Positions 44,148-53,289 are shown, numbered from the stretch's first letter. The stretch: 64,000 bases of DNA from Streptomyces sabulosicollis (GCF_016103465.1 NZ_JAEEAP010000001.1:1-64000); one strand, 5' to 3'. Made by a program: numbers and translations. Notes: generated by a model not told the origin, from the letters alone.

Positions 44148-45116
44148 TCAGGAACCGGCGGGGCGCCGAAGACCGGCCGGCTCCACGTCGAGCGCCGCCA
44201 ACAGCCGGACACTGCGATTGCCCGGCTCGCTGAGCAACCGATCCAGCAGGTCGGAGGTACCGCCGGCCATCGTGTCCTTGAGCAGCTCGCGCGGCGGCAC
44301 CGTGTCCTGGCCGAGATCCGTACTCGCCATCACCGCACGCGCCCGTTCGTGGTCCACCCCGGCCTCGACCAGGACCCGGCCCCCGTCATAGTCGGCCTTC
44401 GCCACTTTCGTCAGGTGCGGATAGGCCCGCGCGACCGCGTACGTGCGCAGCATGCCGAGGAGGACATCGTCGGTGCGGACCTTCCCACCGTGCTGTCTGG
44501 CAAGGTCCCCCGCCTCCAGGCGCGCCCACAGCACCGGGTGCGCCGCGGCGTTGATCGGCATGACCCTGACCAGCAGCGTCGTCCAGAACTGCCCCAACTC
44601 ACGGGGCTTGTAGCGGCGGCGGCCCACCAGGGCGTCGCGGGTGGAGCGCAGCTCCGGCGGGACGGCGTCCGCCACGGCAGGGATCTGTCCCGACCGCACG
44701 GCCTGCCGCAGCGCGACGACATCCACCCCGCATTCGTTCAGGTAGCTCACCGCCCCGCAGGACGGGTCGTCCAGGATGGCCACCAGCAGATCGGCCGGCG
44801 AGCGCTCGGCGCCCTGACCGGTCACGGATGGTTGCTCCTGGCACCGGGCGAGCGCCGCCGCCCCGGCCGTGCTGAGCGTGAGCGAGCGGTCCTCCTGCCC
44901 GGCCAACGCGACCTCGACCCTTCCGGGTTCCTCGTCCATCCCTCCGACGCCCCCGCGGATCACGTGCGTCGTGAGGTCGTACGAGGAGAGGAACTCCTGG
45001 ACCCGTTCGTCCTTGCTGATGCAGGCCAGCAGGATGTGTGTGCTGACGTGGCGCATTGCGTAGACCGGGCCGAAGGCAGTGAGCAGGGCCCGGTCGGCGC
45101 GGAAATCTGAGGTCAT
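44148..45116 (-). CDS. Clp N-terminal-domain protein
   Basis: 322 residues carrying Clp N (R) domain repeats but no AAA+ module. The first repeat has ALLTAFGPVYAMRHVSTHIL, matching the 'A...A..L....I...HLLLAL' pattern of ClpC N-domains. A second region (ERSPADLLVAILDDPSCGAV) and a third (GKVRTDDVLLGMLRTYAVA, VLVEAGVDHERARAVM) are similar. Such stand-alone proteins may act as adaptors, or compete for substrates of ClpC-type unfoldases. ATG at 45116 is used; no clear RBS, and the frame is open 36 bases more upstream. No operon partner. Confidence 0.7.
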   Translation of the reverse strand: MTSDFRADRALLTAFGPVYAMRHVSTHILLACISKDERVQEFLSSYDLTTHVIRGGVGGMDEEPGRVEVALAGQEDRSLTLSTAGAAALARCQEQPSVTGQGAERSPADLLVAILDDPSCGAVSYLNECGVDVVALRQAVRSGQIPAVADAVPPELRSTRDALVGRRRYKPRELGQFWTTLLVRVMPINAAAHPVLWARLEAGDLARQHGGKVRTDDVLLGMLRTYAVARAYPHLTKVAKADYDGGRVLVEAGVDHERARAVMASTDLGQDTVPPRELLKDTMAGGTSDLLDRLLSEPGNRSVRLLAALDVEPAGLRRPAGS

Positions 45117-45239
45117 GCGGCAGATCTTGGCCGAGGCGCAGGGGTGTCGCATCAGCCCACGGTCGGAAACCGGGGCGACGAAAGTCGGACACCGGGGCCA
45201 CGAAAGGGGGGATCACACTCCCACATTGGTGTTGTCATG

Positions 45240-45500
45240 GGGATAACTGGGCGTTGCGACGTGACCGGGGGCCACACGCCCATCCACTGTTCGGCGCCCC
45301 ACGCCTCGTACCGTTGCACCTCGCTGCATCCCAGTTTTGCCGCGAGGCACATCGAGCGGTCGTTGGCGGTCTGGGTGCAGAGCGCCACCGGCTCGCCGGG
45401 AAGCGCGTCGGCGAATCAGCGGAGCGCCGCCGCGCACGCCCCGGCGGCGTACCCGCGTCCCCATGCCTCCGGCAGGAGCAGGTAGCCGCTCGACCTCCCC
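45240..45500 (-). pseudogene. GNAT acetyltransferase relic with in-frame stop
   Basis: The minus strand encodes YLLLPEAWGRGYAAGACAAA-LR, then a TGA at 45418-45416, and in the same frame FADALPGEPVALCTQTANDR, SMCLAAKLGCSEVQRYEAWG and AEQWMGVWPPVT. This is the acetyl-CoA-binding half of a GNAT N-acetyltransferase; relatives have Trp at the stop position. The N-terminal half is absent, so the gene is both truncated and interrupted. Confidence 0.7.
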
Positions 45501-45635
45501 GGCATCCGGCGCCGCCGCGCCGGGCTGACCCGTCTCCTGCGCCCACGGCCGGCCGAGGAGCCCGTTCTGCTGGATCTGGCGGGCAACGACTACCTGGGCC
45601 TGGTCCGCCTCCGGCGGGTCAGCGTGGAGGAAGGC
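45490..45635 (+). pseudogene. BioF (8-amino-7-oxononanoate synthase) N-terminal relic
   Basis: On the plus strand, RAGLTRLLRPRPAEEPVLLD followed by LAGNDYLGLVR matches the N-terminus of BioF-type PLP synthases ('RAGLxRxLRPRP...LDLASNDYLGL'). Similarity is lost within about 15 residues, and no PLP domain follows. It directly adjoins the GNAT relic in opposite orientation, which marks a rearrangement junction. Confidence 0.6.
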
Positions 45636-45708
45636 CGCCGCTCGCGGCGGATAGCCGGACGGCGAAGGGCCCGGTGCGGCCGCGGTGGGCGATCCTCCTG
45701 ATCCGGGT

Positions 45709-46548
45709 TCAGAGACATGTCGCGACGCGGATGAGGTCAGCGACCGTACGAAGGCGGCTGTGCGGCGGCCAGGCGATCACTGTGGTCACGGGCGGAGCGT
45801 CCAGAACCGGCACGGCGGCGAGGTCCCGGCGCAGGTCGGCGCCGGCCGACTCGGGAACGACCACGGTGCTGCGGCCGAGCGCGATCAGCTGGAAGAGCTG
45901 TGTCAGGTTCCGTACCTCGGCGCCCGGTCCTTCCGGGTAGCTGCCGCCGGGGCCGGGCCAGCGGGCCACCGGGAGCTCGGGCAAAGTGGTGACGTCATTC
46001 AACCGGACCTGGGAGCAGCTGGCGAGCGGGTGTGAGGCCGGCAGGATCGCGACCTGCCCCTCGGTGTACAGGAGTTCGGTGTCGAGCCCGGCTGCCGAGT
46101 CGAAGGGCAGGTGCAGCAGGGCCACGTCGGCTTCCCCGTCCTTGAGCAGTTGCTGGTGCTGGTGCGCCTCGCAGAGCAGCAGATCGACGGTGGCGGCGCC
46201 GGGTTCCGCGGCGTAGGCGTCGAGCAGTTTTGCCAGCAGCTCGCCGGCGGTGCCGGATTTGACGGCGAGGACGAGGCTGGGATGTGCCGTGGCGGCCCGT
46301 TGGGTGCGCCGCTCGGCCGCGGTCACCGCGCTGAGGATCGCGCGTCCTTCGGCCAGCAGCACGGCTCCGGCCTCGGTGAGTGTGACCTTGCGGCTGGTGC
46401 GTTCCAGCAGTGCGGTGCCGAGCCGCCGTTCGAGCTGGGTGATCGCGCGGGACAGGGGCGGCTGGGCTATCCCCAGGCGCTGGGCAGCCTTGCCGAAGTG
46501 CAGCTCCTCGGCGACGGCGACGAAGTACCGCAGCTCGCGTATTTCCAT
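45709..46548 (-). CDS. LysR-family transcriptional regulator
   Basis: 279 residues. The N-terminal HTH is canonical: EIRELRYFVAVAEELHFGKA, AQRLGIAQPPLSRAITQLE and RRLGTALLERTSRKVTLTEA. The C-terminal periplasmic-binding-like effector domain follows. ATG at 46548 is favoured because ME-IRELRYF is the standard start; the second ATG six bases upstream is possible. Divergent from the SDR gene at 46654 across about 105 bases, the normal LysR arrangement, so it probably activates that gene. Confidence 0.9.
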   Translation of the reverse strand: MEIRELRYFVAVAEELHFGKAAQRLGIAQPPLSRAITQLERRLGTALLERTSRKVTLTEAGAVLLAEGRAILSAVTAAERRTQRAATAHPSLVLAVKSGTAGELLAKLLDAYAAEPGAATVDLLLCEAHQHQQLLKDGEADVALLHLPFDSAAGLDTELLYTEGQVAILPASHPLASCSQVRLNDVTTLPELPVARWPGPGGSYPEGPGAEVRNLTQLFQLIALGRSTVVVPESAGADLRRDLAAVPVLDAPPVTTVIAWPPHSRLRTVADLIRVATCL

Positions 46549-46653
46549 GAGCACAGGCTAATGACGGCAGACGGCTGATCGATATCGCTCGGGTATCGCT
46601 GCACTACCGAGAGGGTGTTGGTGCCAGGCCGCGGTACGAGCATGCTCGCTGTC

Positions 46654-47379
46654 ATGAGCGAGAAGACGATCGCGCTGGTCACCGGCGCGAACAAGGGAAT
46701 CGGGTATGAGATCGCGGCCGGGCTGGGTGCGCGGGGCTGGAGTGTCGGTGTCGGCGCCCGGGACGAGCGCCGCCGGGAGGACGCCGTGGCGAAGTTGCGC
46801 GCGGCTGGTGCCGACGCGTTCGGCGTACCCCTGGACGTGACCGACGGCGGGAGCGTGACCGCCGCGGTCCAGCTGATCGAGGAGCGGGCAGGACGGCTCG
46901 ACGTACTGGTGAACAACGCCGGCGTTGCCGGCGGCTGGCCGGAGGAGCCCACGACCATCGACCTCATGACCGTGCGGCGACTGGTGGAGACCAACGTCAT
47001 CGGCGTCATCAGGGTCACCAACGCGATGCTGCCGTTGCTGCGCCGTTCGGCGCACCCGCGGATCGTCAACCAGTCCAGCCACGTCGGCTCCCTGACACTG
47101 CAGACCACGCCCGGCGTCGACCTCGGGGGGATCAGCGGCGCCTACGCGCCGACGAAGACCTACCTCAACGCCGTCACCGTCCAGTACGCCAAGGAGCTGA
47201 ACGGCACCAACATCCTGATCAACAACGCCTGCCCCGGTTACGTGGCCACCGACCTCAACGGGTTCAGCGGGACACAGACCCCCGAGCAGGGCGCGGCGAT
47301 CGCCATCCGGCTGGCGACCCTGCCGGACGACGGCCCGACCGGCCAGCTGTTCGACGACAACGGGGTCGTGCCCTGGTGA
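46654..47379 (+). CDS. Short-chain dehydrogenase/reductase
   Basis: 241-residue classical SDR of the carbonyl-reductase-like group. The cofactor motif VTGANKGIGYEIA is at residues 9-21, NNAGVAGG follows the LDVLV strand, the Ser is in NQSSHVGS, and Tyr and Lys are in GAYAPTKTYLN. ACPGYVATDLNG then contacts the cofactor. ATG at 46654 is the usual N-terminus; the frame extends 39 bases upstream. The divergent LysR regulator is its likely controller. Substrate unknown. Confidence 0.88.
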   Translation: MSEKTIALVTGANKGIGYEIAAGLGARGWSVGVGARDERRREDAVAKLRAAGADAFGVPLDVTDGGSVTAAVQLIEERAGRLDVLVNNAGVAGGWPEEPTTIDLMTVRRLVETNVIGVIRVTNAMLPLLRRSAHPRIVNQSSHVGSLTLQTTPGVDLGGISGAYAPTKTYLNAVTVQYAKELNGTNILINNACPGYVATDLNGFSGTQTPEQGAAIAIRLATLPDDGPTGQLFDDNGVVPW

Positions 47380-47725
47380 CCTGACCTTCGGATGCGATCC
47401 CCGCCGATCAGACCGCGGCCGCCCCTCGGCCCCACGTGCCCCTGCCAGGATCGCTGTCGCTGGCCTTTGTCACGCGGCCTTGGCCGGGTATGCGGTCCAC
47501 TGCCGGATGGGCGACCCTGATGGAACCGACTCCCGGAACCTGCGACGTGTGCACGGTGCCCGAGTGGAATGCGGACAGGACGAACCCTGAGCCTCGGTGT
47601 ACCGCTACTGGCTCGGCCATATCGAGTGGGACGGAGAGGGTTCCTGGCCGCTTGCTCGAGCTGACGGGACTGACCCGGGGCTCCGCAGGACGAGAAGCCC
47701 GCTCACAGGAGGACGAGGAGCCCGC
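47380..47725. other. Gap between the SDR and tpg
   Basis: 346 bases with no supported gene. A 14-base sequence AGCCCGCTCACAGG occurs at about 47698 and again, overlapping the tpg stop, at about 47720; the outer copy looks like a small duplication of the tpg tail. A frame near 47597 reads YRYWLGHIEWDGEGSWPLA, which is protein-like but unassigned. Confidence 0.4.
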
Positions 47726-48283
47726 TCACAGGTCGAACTCCAGGTGCTCGATGTCCGTGAAGCGGACCTCCTCCAGCTGGCCGGCGCGGCGGCCACTGTC
47801 CTGGAAGTAGACCTCCTTGAGCGCTTCGGCGGCGATCTCCTTGAGCTGCTGGTCGCTGGCCCCGGCCTCCTGGGCATCGAAGAGGCGGGCGGCGTACCGC
47901 GGGGGCAGGGCGACGGTCAGGTGCCGGATGCGGTCCTGGTCCGTCGACCCGATGGGCGCGGTGTAGCCCATGCGGGCGCGGGTGTCGATGACGATGCCGC
48001 CGGTCGTCGCCGCCGCCTGCCGGGCCCTGGCCCGGATCTGCGGCTGCCAACGCTTCTTCACCTCGCGCTCCAGGCGCGCGGCGAGGTCGGCGCGGGGCTT
48101 TTTGATCTGGTCCTTCACGTACCGCTCGACGGTGCGCTGGGAGATCCGCAGCAGTTGGGCGACCGCCCTGGTGCCCTTGAGCCGCTTGACCAGGTACCGC
48201 ATCTGCGCGGGTGCGCTCTTGGGCGCCGGGCGGGTGAACGCCTTCTGCACCGCGGCGTCCAGGCCGTCCCCGAACAGGCTCAT
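47726..48283 (-). CDS. tpg: Telomere terminal protein Tpg
   Basis: 185 residues, the usual Tpg size. Tpg is covalently attached to the 5' ends of linear Streptomyces replicons and primes end-patching synthesis. The HTH region TRAVAQLLRISQRTVERYVK is at about 38-57, followed by a basic segment (KKPRADLAARLEREVKKRW). The conserved middle TGGIVIDTRARMGYTAPIGS leads to Thr114, the position I recall as nucleotide acceptor in the S. coelicolor protein. The C-terminus is acidic. ATG at 48283 has AGGAGGG in the nine-base gap after tap, so the two genes form one operon, as elsewhere. Confidence 0.93.
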   Translation of the reverse strand: MSLFGDGLDAAVQKAFTRPAPKSAPAQMRYLVKRLKGTRAVAQLLRISQRTVERYVKDQIKKPRADLAARLEREVKKRWQPQIRARARQAAATTGGIVIDTRARMGYTAPIGSTDQDRIRHLTVALPPRYAARLFDAQEAGASDQQLKEIAAEALKEVYFQDSGRRAGQLEEVRFTDIEHLEFDL

Positions 48284-48292
48284 CGCCCTCCT

Positions 48293-50629
48293 CTACTCTC
48301 CGTTGTCGACATCGGTGACGGTGCCGTCCTTGATGTACCGGGCGAGGTTGAGCTCCGGGGCGTTGAACTGCTCCCTCACGCCCTCGCCCCACAGGACCGT
48401 CTGGGTGCCCTCGTGCTTGACCAGGCCGGGGTTGACGCCGAGCTTGAAGCCGCCGGGCAGCGGCTTGCCGTCCCGGTAGGGCAGGAAGTCCAGCGGGCTG
48501 GTGCCGTCGGCCGCGTACACGACGCAGTCGGAGAGGATCGCGACCGGGTACTGGCCGGTGAACGCCGCGTGCTTGACGATCTTACGGTGCAGGTTGATCC
48601 GCGTGCGGGAGATGACCGCCGCGCGGATGTCCGGCCGCCAGGTGGGCCGGGCAAGGGCCCGCCATGGTTGCCCGGGCCGCCAGCCCTCGCCTCGGGGCCG
48701 CTCGCGCAGCTTGCCCAGGCCGCCCTTGACCGTGGCCTTGATCGCCGAGACGACGATCGCCAGCTCGGGGTCGCGCTCCTTGTAGCCGTCCATCGCCGCC
48801 AGGAAGTCCGCCGGTGCCAGGTCCGCGTCGACGCCGAGGTCGGCCATCGTCGCGAGGTAGGCGTCGCGCAGCCGCTGGTACCAGCCGTCCAGGTAACGGC
48901 CGTTGTCGTAGCGCACCCATGCCTCGATCGGATGCACCTCGTAGCCGAGCTCCTGGGCGTAGGCGACGGTGGGCGTGGCGTACCAGGCCGGGCCGTCGGG
49001 TCGCTCGCCCTTCGGCGTGAAGGGGCTGGGCAGCAGAGCGGCGTCCAAGTCCGCCCACGTGTCCTTGCCGACCTTCACGCGGCTCAGGTCGACGTGGGAC
49101 AGATCGACGAGCCACGAGCCGGGCAGTTGGGGGTCGAACGCCGGTGCCCTGCGGTGCGTCGGTGCACCGAGGCCGACCACCAGGCCGTTCGCTCCGGCGG
49201 CGAAGGCCATGTTCACGTCGATGCCGACCAGGTGCCGCAGGGTGCATTCGGCGTCGGTCATCGGCCGGGCCCAGTCGTACGCCTCCTCGAACAGCTTCTC
49301 GCCGGGACCGCGGATGTGGAACCGCGGCAGGTCCGCCAGGAGCGGGTGTCCGTCCGGGGCCTCGCACGGCGCGCACTCCACCGGGTCCTTCCCCAGACTG
49401 CCGGGGTTGTGCTCGGAGTGCCGTTTGCCCTCGGCGTCGGGCTTGGAGGCGCGGGTCGGCGGGTGCAGGGCGGTCATCAGCTCCAGGCCGGTGACGGCCG
49501 TGGAGCCGCGCGGGGTGATCACCCGGGACGCGTACGTGCCCAGGAGCCGGGCGAGCTCTGCCGGTGGCAGCTGGGCGGCGGTGTCCCAGTGGCGGGAGTC
49601 CAGCGCGTGCCAGGAGGGGACGCACAGCTGGACGCAGGCGCGTTCGGAGCCCTCCGCGGGGCGGTAGATCCGCGCCCACGGGCCGAACCCGCGCTTGGTC
49701 AGCTTCCAGTCGGCGCGCGCCACTTGCTTGAGGACCTTGTGCTCCTCCGGCAGTCGCCCGGCGAGCCGTTCGGCCTCCGACAGCGTCACCGGCAGTCCGT
49801 ACCGCTCCAGCGCGGCCTCGGTGAATACGAGCAGCGGGTCCGCGTCCTTCCCCGCGCGGTGCAGGCGCGGCGCACCGAGCCGCGCCTCCTGCAACGCCCA
49901 CTCCACCAATGACGGGAGGGACTTGGCGGGCACGTCCAGGACCAGGCCGTCGACGCAGTACGCCACGACCTTACGGTCGGCATCGGCGTCGATGACGGCG
50001 AGCGGACCGTGGGCGAACCGCGGATCGGCAGCGTCCGTCCCCGTGGATGTCTTCCTCGGGACGGCCTTCTTCGCCGCCGGCCGCCGGGACGTCGGCGTCG
50101 GCCCGGGGGCGGCCGCCGGGCGTTCCGCGGCGGCCGGAGCGGCCGGAGCGGGCGGAGTGGGCGCGGTGTGTGGTGCGGGCGCGGTGTGTGGTGCGGGCGC
50201 GGTGTGTGGTGCGGTGGTCCCCGAAGCCGTCATGGCCGTGAGCTCCGACGCGGGGTCGGTGAACGTCTCGGGCGGCGCCGCTTCCTGGGGCGGCACGCCG
50301 GTTGGGCCGGCACTCGCGGTCGAGGCGCTGTCGGTCGGCCCGGGGGCGGGCGTGGGCGCGGACCCGGGCCCAGGCGCGGGGAAGCGGGCGGCGAGGCCCT
50401 CGAGGAGGCGTGCGTATGCGGCACGCTTCGGCGGCCGCGGCTCGGTACGTCCGGCTTCCCAGTTCCCCACCGCCTCGCGCCGGGTCTGGAGAGCCTTCGC
50501 GATCTGCTCCTGCGTCAGCCCGGCCGCTTCGCGCAGACGCTTACGCTCCGCGGGTTCCGGCAGCGGATCCAGTACAGCCTGTTCCAGCAGCGCGTCAACG
50601 GCACTGAACAGCTCTTCCTCGCTGGACAA
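48293..50629 (-). CDS. tap: Telomere-associated protein Tap
   Basis: 778-residue Tap, which binds telomeric 3' overhangs and recruits Tpg. An XRE-type HTH (RLREAAGLTQEQIAKALQTR, NWEAGRTEPRPPKR) occupies about residues 31-75, then a long Ala/Pro-rich linker containing a PHTAPA tandem repeat. The C-terminal two-thirds is the conserved Tap body. It includes LVGIDVNMAFAAGANG (Asp471), VSAIKATVKGGLGKL (Lys631) and ILSDCVVYAADG (Asp701, Asp708), which resemble family B polymerase motifs A, B and C. TTG at 50629 is preceded by GGGGAGG and gives the usual MSSEEELF-like start; a GTG at 50650 is the longer option. Confidence 0.92.
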   Translation of the reverse strand: MSSEEELFSAVDALLEQAVLDPLPEPAERKRLREAAGLTQEQIAKALQTRREAVGNWEAGRTEPRPPKRAAYARLLEGLAARFPAPGPGSAPTPAPGPTDSASTASAGPTGVPPQEAAPPETFTDPASELTAMTASGTTAPHTAPAPHTAPAPHTAPTPPAPAAPAAAERPAAAPGPTPTSRRPAAKKAVPRKTSTGTDAADPRFAHGPLAVIDADADRKVVAYCVDGLVLDVPAKSLPSLVEWALQEARLGAPRLHRAGKDADPLLVFTEAALERYGLPVTLSEAERLAGRLPEEHKVLKQVARADWKLTKRGFGPWARIYRPAEGSERACVQLCVPSWHALDSRHWDTAAQLPPAELARLLGTYASRVITPRGSTAVTGLELMTALHPPTRASKPDAEGKRHSEHNPGSLGKDPVECAPCEAPDGHPLLADLPRFHIRGPGEKLFEEAYDWARPMTDAECTLRHLVGIDVNMAFAAGANGLVVGLGAPTHRRAPAFDPQLPGSWLVDLSHVDLSRVKVGKDTWADLDAALLPSPFTPKGERPDGPAWYATPTVAYAQELGYEVHPIEAWVRYDNGRYLDGWYQRLRDAYLATMADLGVDADLAPADFLAAMDGYKERDPELAIVVSAIKATVKGGLGKLRERPRGEGWRPGQPWRALARPTWRPDIRAAVISRTRINLHRKIVKHAAFTGQYPVAILSDCVVYAADGTSPLDFLPYRDGKPLPGGFKLGVNPGLVKHEGTQTVLWGEGVREQFNAPELNLARYIKDGTVTDVDNGE
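50161..50214. repeat. 18-bp tandem repeat inside tap
   Basis: Three exact copies of GCGCGGTGTGTGGTGCGG at 50161-50178, 50179-50196 and 50197-50214. On the coding strand they give a PHTAPA repeat in the linker between the HTH and the main body of Tap. The number of copies is probably variable. Confidence 0.9.
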
Positions 50630-50769
50630 GAGCTCACCTCCCCACCACACCCTACCGAAAATCGCGCAACAATCGCACGTGAATCGCTCGTCGATCCCAC
50701 ACGGTGAGCTGCCGACGGAAGTGCGAGGTCAGCACCGGCTGTCACAGACGTGGTCTAGCCTCCCGAAGC

Positions 50770-51564
50770 ATGGACCTGGACCTGACGGGACGACGGGCGA
50801 TGGTGACGGGGAGCAGCGGAGGCATCGGCGCTGCAGTGGCCCGGCGGCTGGTCGATGAAGGGTGCGCCGTCTTGGTGCATGGCCGCGACCCTGAGCATGC
50901 TGCCGAGGTCGCGGTGCGGCTTCGCGCTGCCGGTGGAGTGGCGGACGTCGTACTGGGCGACCTTGCTGACGGTGACGCCGCCGCGACGGTGGCCGAGCGG
51001 GCCCTCGAGTGGGGTGTGGAGATACTGGTCAACAACGCCGGCCCGTTCGCCGAGCATGACTGGGAAACGGCGGAGCCGGCGGCGTGGCTGGACGCGGTGA
51101 ACGGGAACGTCGTGTCCGCGGTGCGGCTCATCCAGGCCCTGGTGCCCCGGATGCGCGAGCGCGGGTGGGGGCGGGTGGTCAGCGTAGGCAGCCGGGCCGC
51201 GACGACTCCACTGCCGAACATGGTCGAGTATTCGGCGGCGAAGGCGGCGGTGGTCAACATGACGACCAGCCTGGCCCAGCATCTGGCCGGATCCGGCATC
51301 ACCGCGAACACGGTAAGCCCCGGTGTCATCGTTACGGACAGCATGCGGCAGATGTTCGAAGACGGAGCGGCCGCACGAGGCTGGCCAGGACAATGGACGA
51401 AGCTGGAACCGCTGGTGGTGGCCGAGTACGCCCCGAACCCGACGGGCAGGCTCGGCACGGCGGAAGATATCGCGGCAGTGGTGGCGTTTCTCGTCAGCCC
51501 GCTGGCCGGGTACATCAACGGAATCAACTTGCGCGTGGACGGGGGCATCACGTCGGTGCCGTAA
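50770..51564 (+). CDS. SDR family oxidoreductase
   Basis: 264-residue classical SDR (FabG-like). The cofactor motif MVTGSSGGIGAAVA is at 11-24, VNNAGP follows the first catalytic strand, the Ser is in VSVGSRAA, and Tyr-x3-Lys is in VEYSAAKAAV. SPGVIVTDSM and the C-terminal NGINLRVDGG complete the fold. ATG at 50770 is chosen from the family start; the RBS is weak. No operon partners. It lies directly upstream of the divergent tap-tpg unit, with about 140 bases between. Substrate unknown. Confidence 0.88.
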   Translation: MDLDLTGRRAMVTGSSGGIGAAVARRLVDEGCAVLVHGRDPEHAAEVAVRLRAAGGVADVVLGDLADGDAAATVAERALEWGVEILVNNAGPFAEHDWETAEPAAWLDAVNGNVVSAVRLIQALVPRMRERGWGRVVSVGSRAATTPLPNMVEYSAAKAAVVNMTTSLAQHLAGSGITANTVSPGVIVTDSMRQMFEDGAAARGWPGQWTKLEPLVVAEYAPNPTGRLGTAEDIAAVVAFLVSPLAGYINGINLRVDGGITSVP

Positions 51565-52054
51565 CGGCCCGTTGGGCACCTTCCCGAGGCAATCTCGTGT
51601 AGGCGGTCATCGCTCAGCGTGCCCGCGCCACAGGAGTTGAGCCGGAACCGCTCGGCGCGGAGAAAAACCGGCTCCGGCTCCGGTCCGCTGGCCCGTGCGG
51701 GACCCGTTTCCAGGGCGCGCTGGGCCGTTTCCGCGCTGGGCCGTTTCCAGGGCGTGCTGGGCCGTTTCCGGGGCCCGGTGCGGTCCGTGGTGGTCACCCG
51801 GGCCCCCGGCGCCGCGCGGTCCCTCGTCCAGGTCCGTGCCGAACAGGGCCGACAGGACCACCGGCGGGTGCCCCTGCCACGTCCGCCGGTCGGCCATGGT
51901 GAAACCCCCGACCACCCCGGCCCCGCCGACGACAGCGACCTTCCTGTGCGCGTTCCTGGAGGCGATGCTCACGGCGATGTGGTCCGCGCCGGTGGTCGAC
52001 GTGCGGCGCCGCGGGATGGACCGCCGCTGGGGTGGCCCATCCCGCGGAGGCGCG
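51565..52054. other. Gap with short imperfect tandem repeats
   Basis: 490 bases with no gene I can support. CTGGGCCGTTTCC occurs three times at 51720-51732, 51736-51748 and 51757-51769, with a diverged fourth copy (GACCCGTTTCC) just before. A minus-strand frame from about 51972 begins MSIASRNAHRKVAVVGGAGV, leader-like, but its continuation has no protein-like pattern. Confidence 0.45.
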
Positions 52055-53080
52055 TCAGTTCCGCTGCAACTGCGCGAGCATCAGGGTCGGGTCGTTCCCG
52101 GCCAGGTTGGCGCCGTTGGTCACATAGACCCGATGTCCTCGAACGGCGACGGCCGTGGTCCCCTGCATGCCGTCCTCGGCGTCCAGCAGGGTCTCTTGGG
52201 CGCCGTCCGCGCCCACCCGCACGAGCTTGCTGGTCTGGTTGATCGCGGCCAGGATCTCGGGGCCCCGACCGGTGAAGTCGAAGTCGTCGAGGCCCTCCAG
52301 CCCCGTGGCCCGGACCTCGGCGCGGCCGGAGCCGCCGTCCTTGGTCACCGGGATACGGACGATGGTGCCGTGGTCGGAGTTGCTCGCCCACACGGCGCCG
52401 TTGTGGATCTTCATGCCGTTGGCGCCGAAGAAGCCAGCGGGTGCCAGCGCCGGGTCCGCCGACCACACGGAGGCCCTGCCGCCGCGCAGCGGGGCCTGCC
52501 AGATGCGCCCACCGGTGGAATCGGTGACCAGGAAGCGGTTCCGCTTGCTGTCGATGATCAGTGCGTTCGGCATGGTGTCGGCAGGCAGCGGCACGACGAG
52601 CCGGGGCTCACCGGAGCGACGGACCTGCCAGATCCCGGTGAGCCCGCCCTCCCCGGAGGAGTAGAGGAAGTACAAGGCGCCGCTGTCCGCCCGGGCAACC
52701 CCGGTGACCACGGGGGTTCCGACGACCGGGGTGGTGCCGCCGCCACCCGGAGGCAGCGGCATGGTGGCGAGTACCTGCACGGCTCCGTCCCGGGCGACCC
52801 GCACCACCTGGCGGGCGGGGATCATGCCGATGACCACGCCGCCGCCGGGCTCCAGGGCGATGCTCTCGGCGACCTGGCCCGCGGCCCGGTCGAAGTGGGC
52901 GAGGACGCGCACGTCGCTCAGGCCGGTGCCAGCCGCGCGGTCGGGGTGCGTGGGGGCGGTGGCCGGGACCGCGGTCGGGGCCGCGAGGGCCGCCGGGGCC
53001 GCGGCGACCGCGGTGAGCAGGGCGGCGAGGCCGAGCGGGACGGTGCGCCGTCGCAGCCCGGTAGGTCGGTAGGGGGACAT
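52055..53080 (-). CDS. Secreted beta-propeller (NHL/SMP-30-like) protein
   Basis: 341 residues with a clear signal peptide (RRRTVPLGLAALLTAVAAAP, cleavage near Ala34). The rest is made of repeated four-stranded blades: VLAHFDRAAGQVAESIALEP, VVIGMIPARQVVRVARDG, YFLYSSGEGGLTGIWQVRRS, RFLVTDSTGGRIWQAPLRGG, VWASNSDHGTIVRIPVTKDG and VYVTNGANLAG. This is the ScyD/ScyE-SMP-30 type seen in many secreted actinobacterial proteins. No catalytic set can be placed. The ATG at 53080 follows an AAAGGAAAAG-type RBS. Function unknown, perhaps ligand binding or lactonase. Confidence 0.78.
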   Translation of the reverse strand: MSPYRPTGLRRRTVPLGLAALLTAVAAAPAALAAPTAVPATAPTHPDRAAGTGLSDVRVLAHFDRAAGQVAESIALEPGGGVVIGMIPARQVVRVARDGAVQVLATMPLPPGGGGTTPVVGTPVVTGVARADSGALYFLYSSGEGGLTGIWQVRRSGEPRLVVPLPADTMPNALIIDSKRNRFLVTDSTGGRIWQAPLRGGRASVWSADPALAPAGFFGANGMKIHNGAVWASNSDHGTIVRIPVTKDGGSGRAEVRATGLEGLDDFDFTGRGPEILAAINQTSKLVRVGADGAQETLLDAEDGMQGTTAVAVRGHRVYVTNGANLAGNDPTLMLAQLQRN

Positions 53081-53289
53081 GGTCTTCTTTTCCTTTCGAT
53101 CGTGCGGGGTGGAGAGGGTTCCGCGTGCCGGACGGCGAGGGTTCCGGGCAGGGCGGGCGCTCGGCGGCCACGCGGGGCCGCCGGATGCGCGCCGATGGTG
53201 CCGGGCCGGCCCGGGAGGTGTCGGTCCGCGCGCGGATCGCCGCGCGGGTCGGTCCGGACGGGGTGAGATGTTCCCGACCGAGCACAGCC

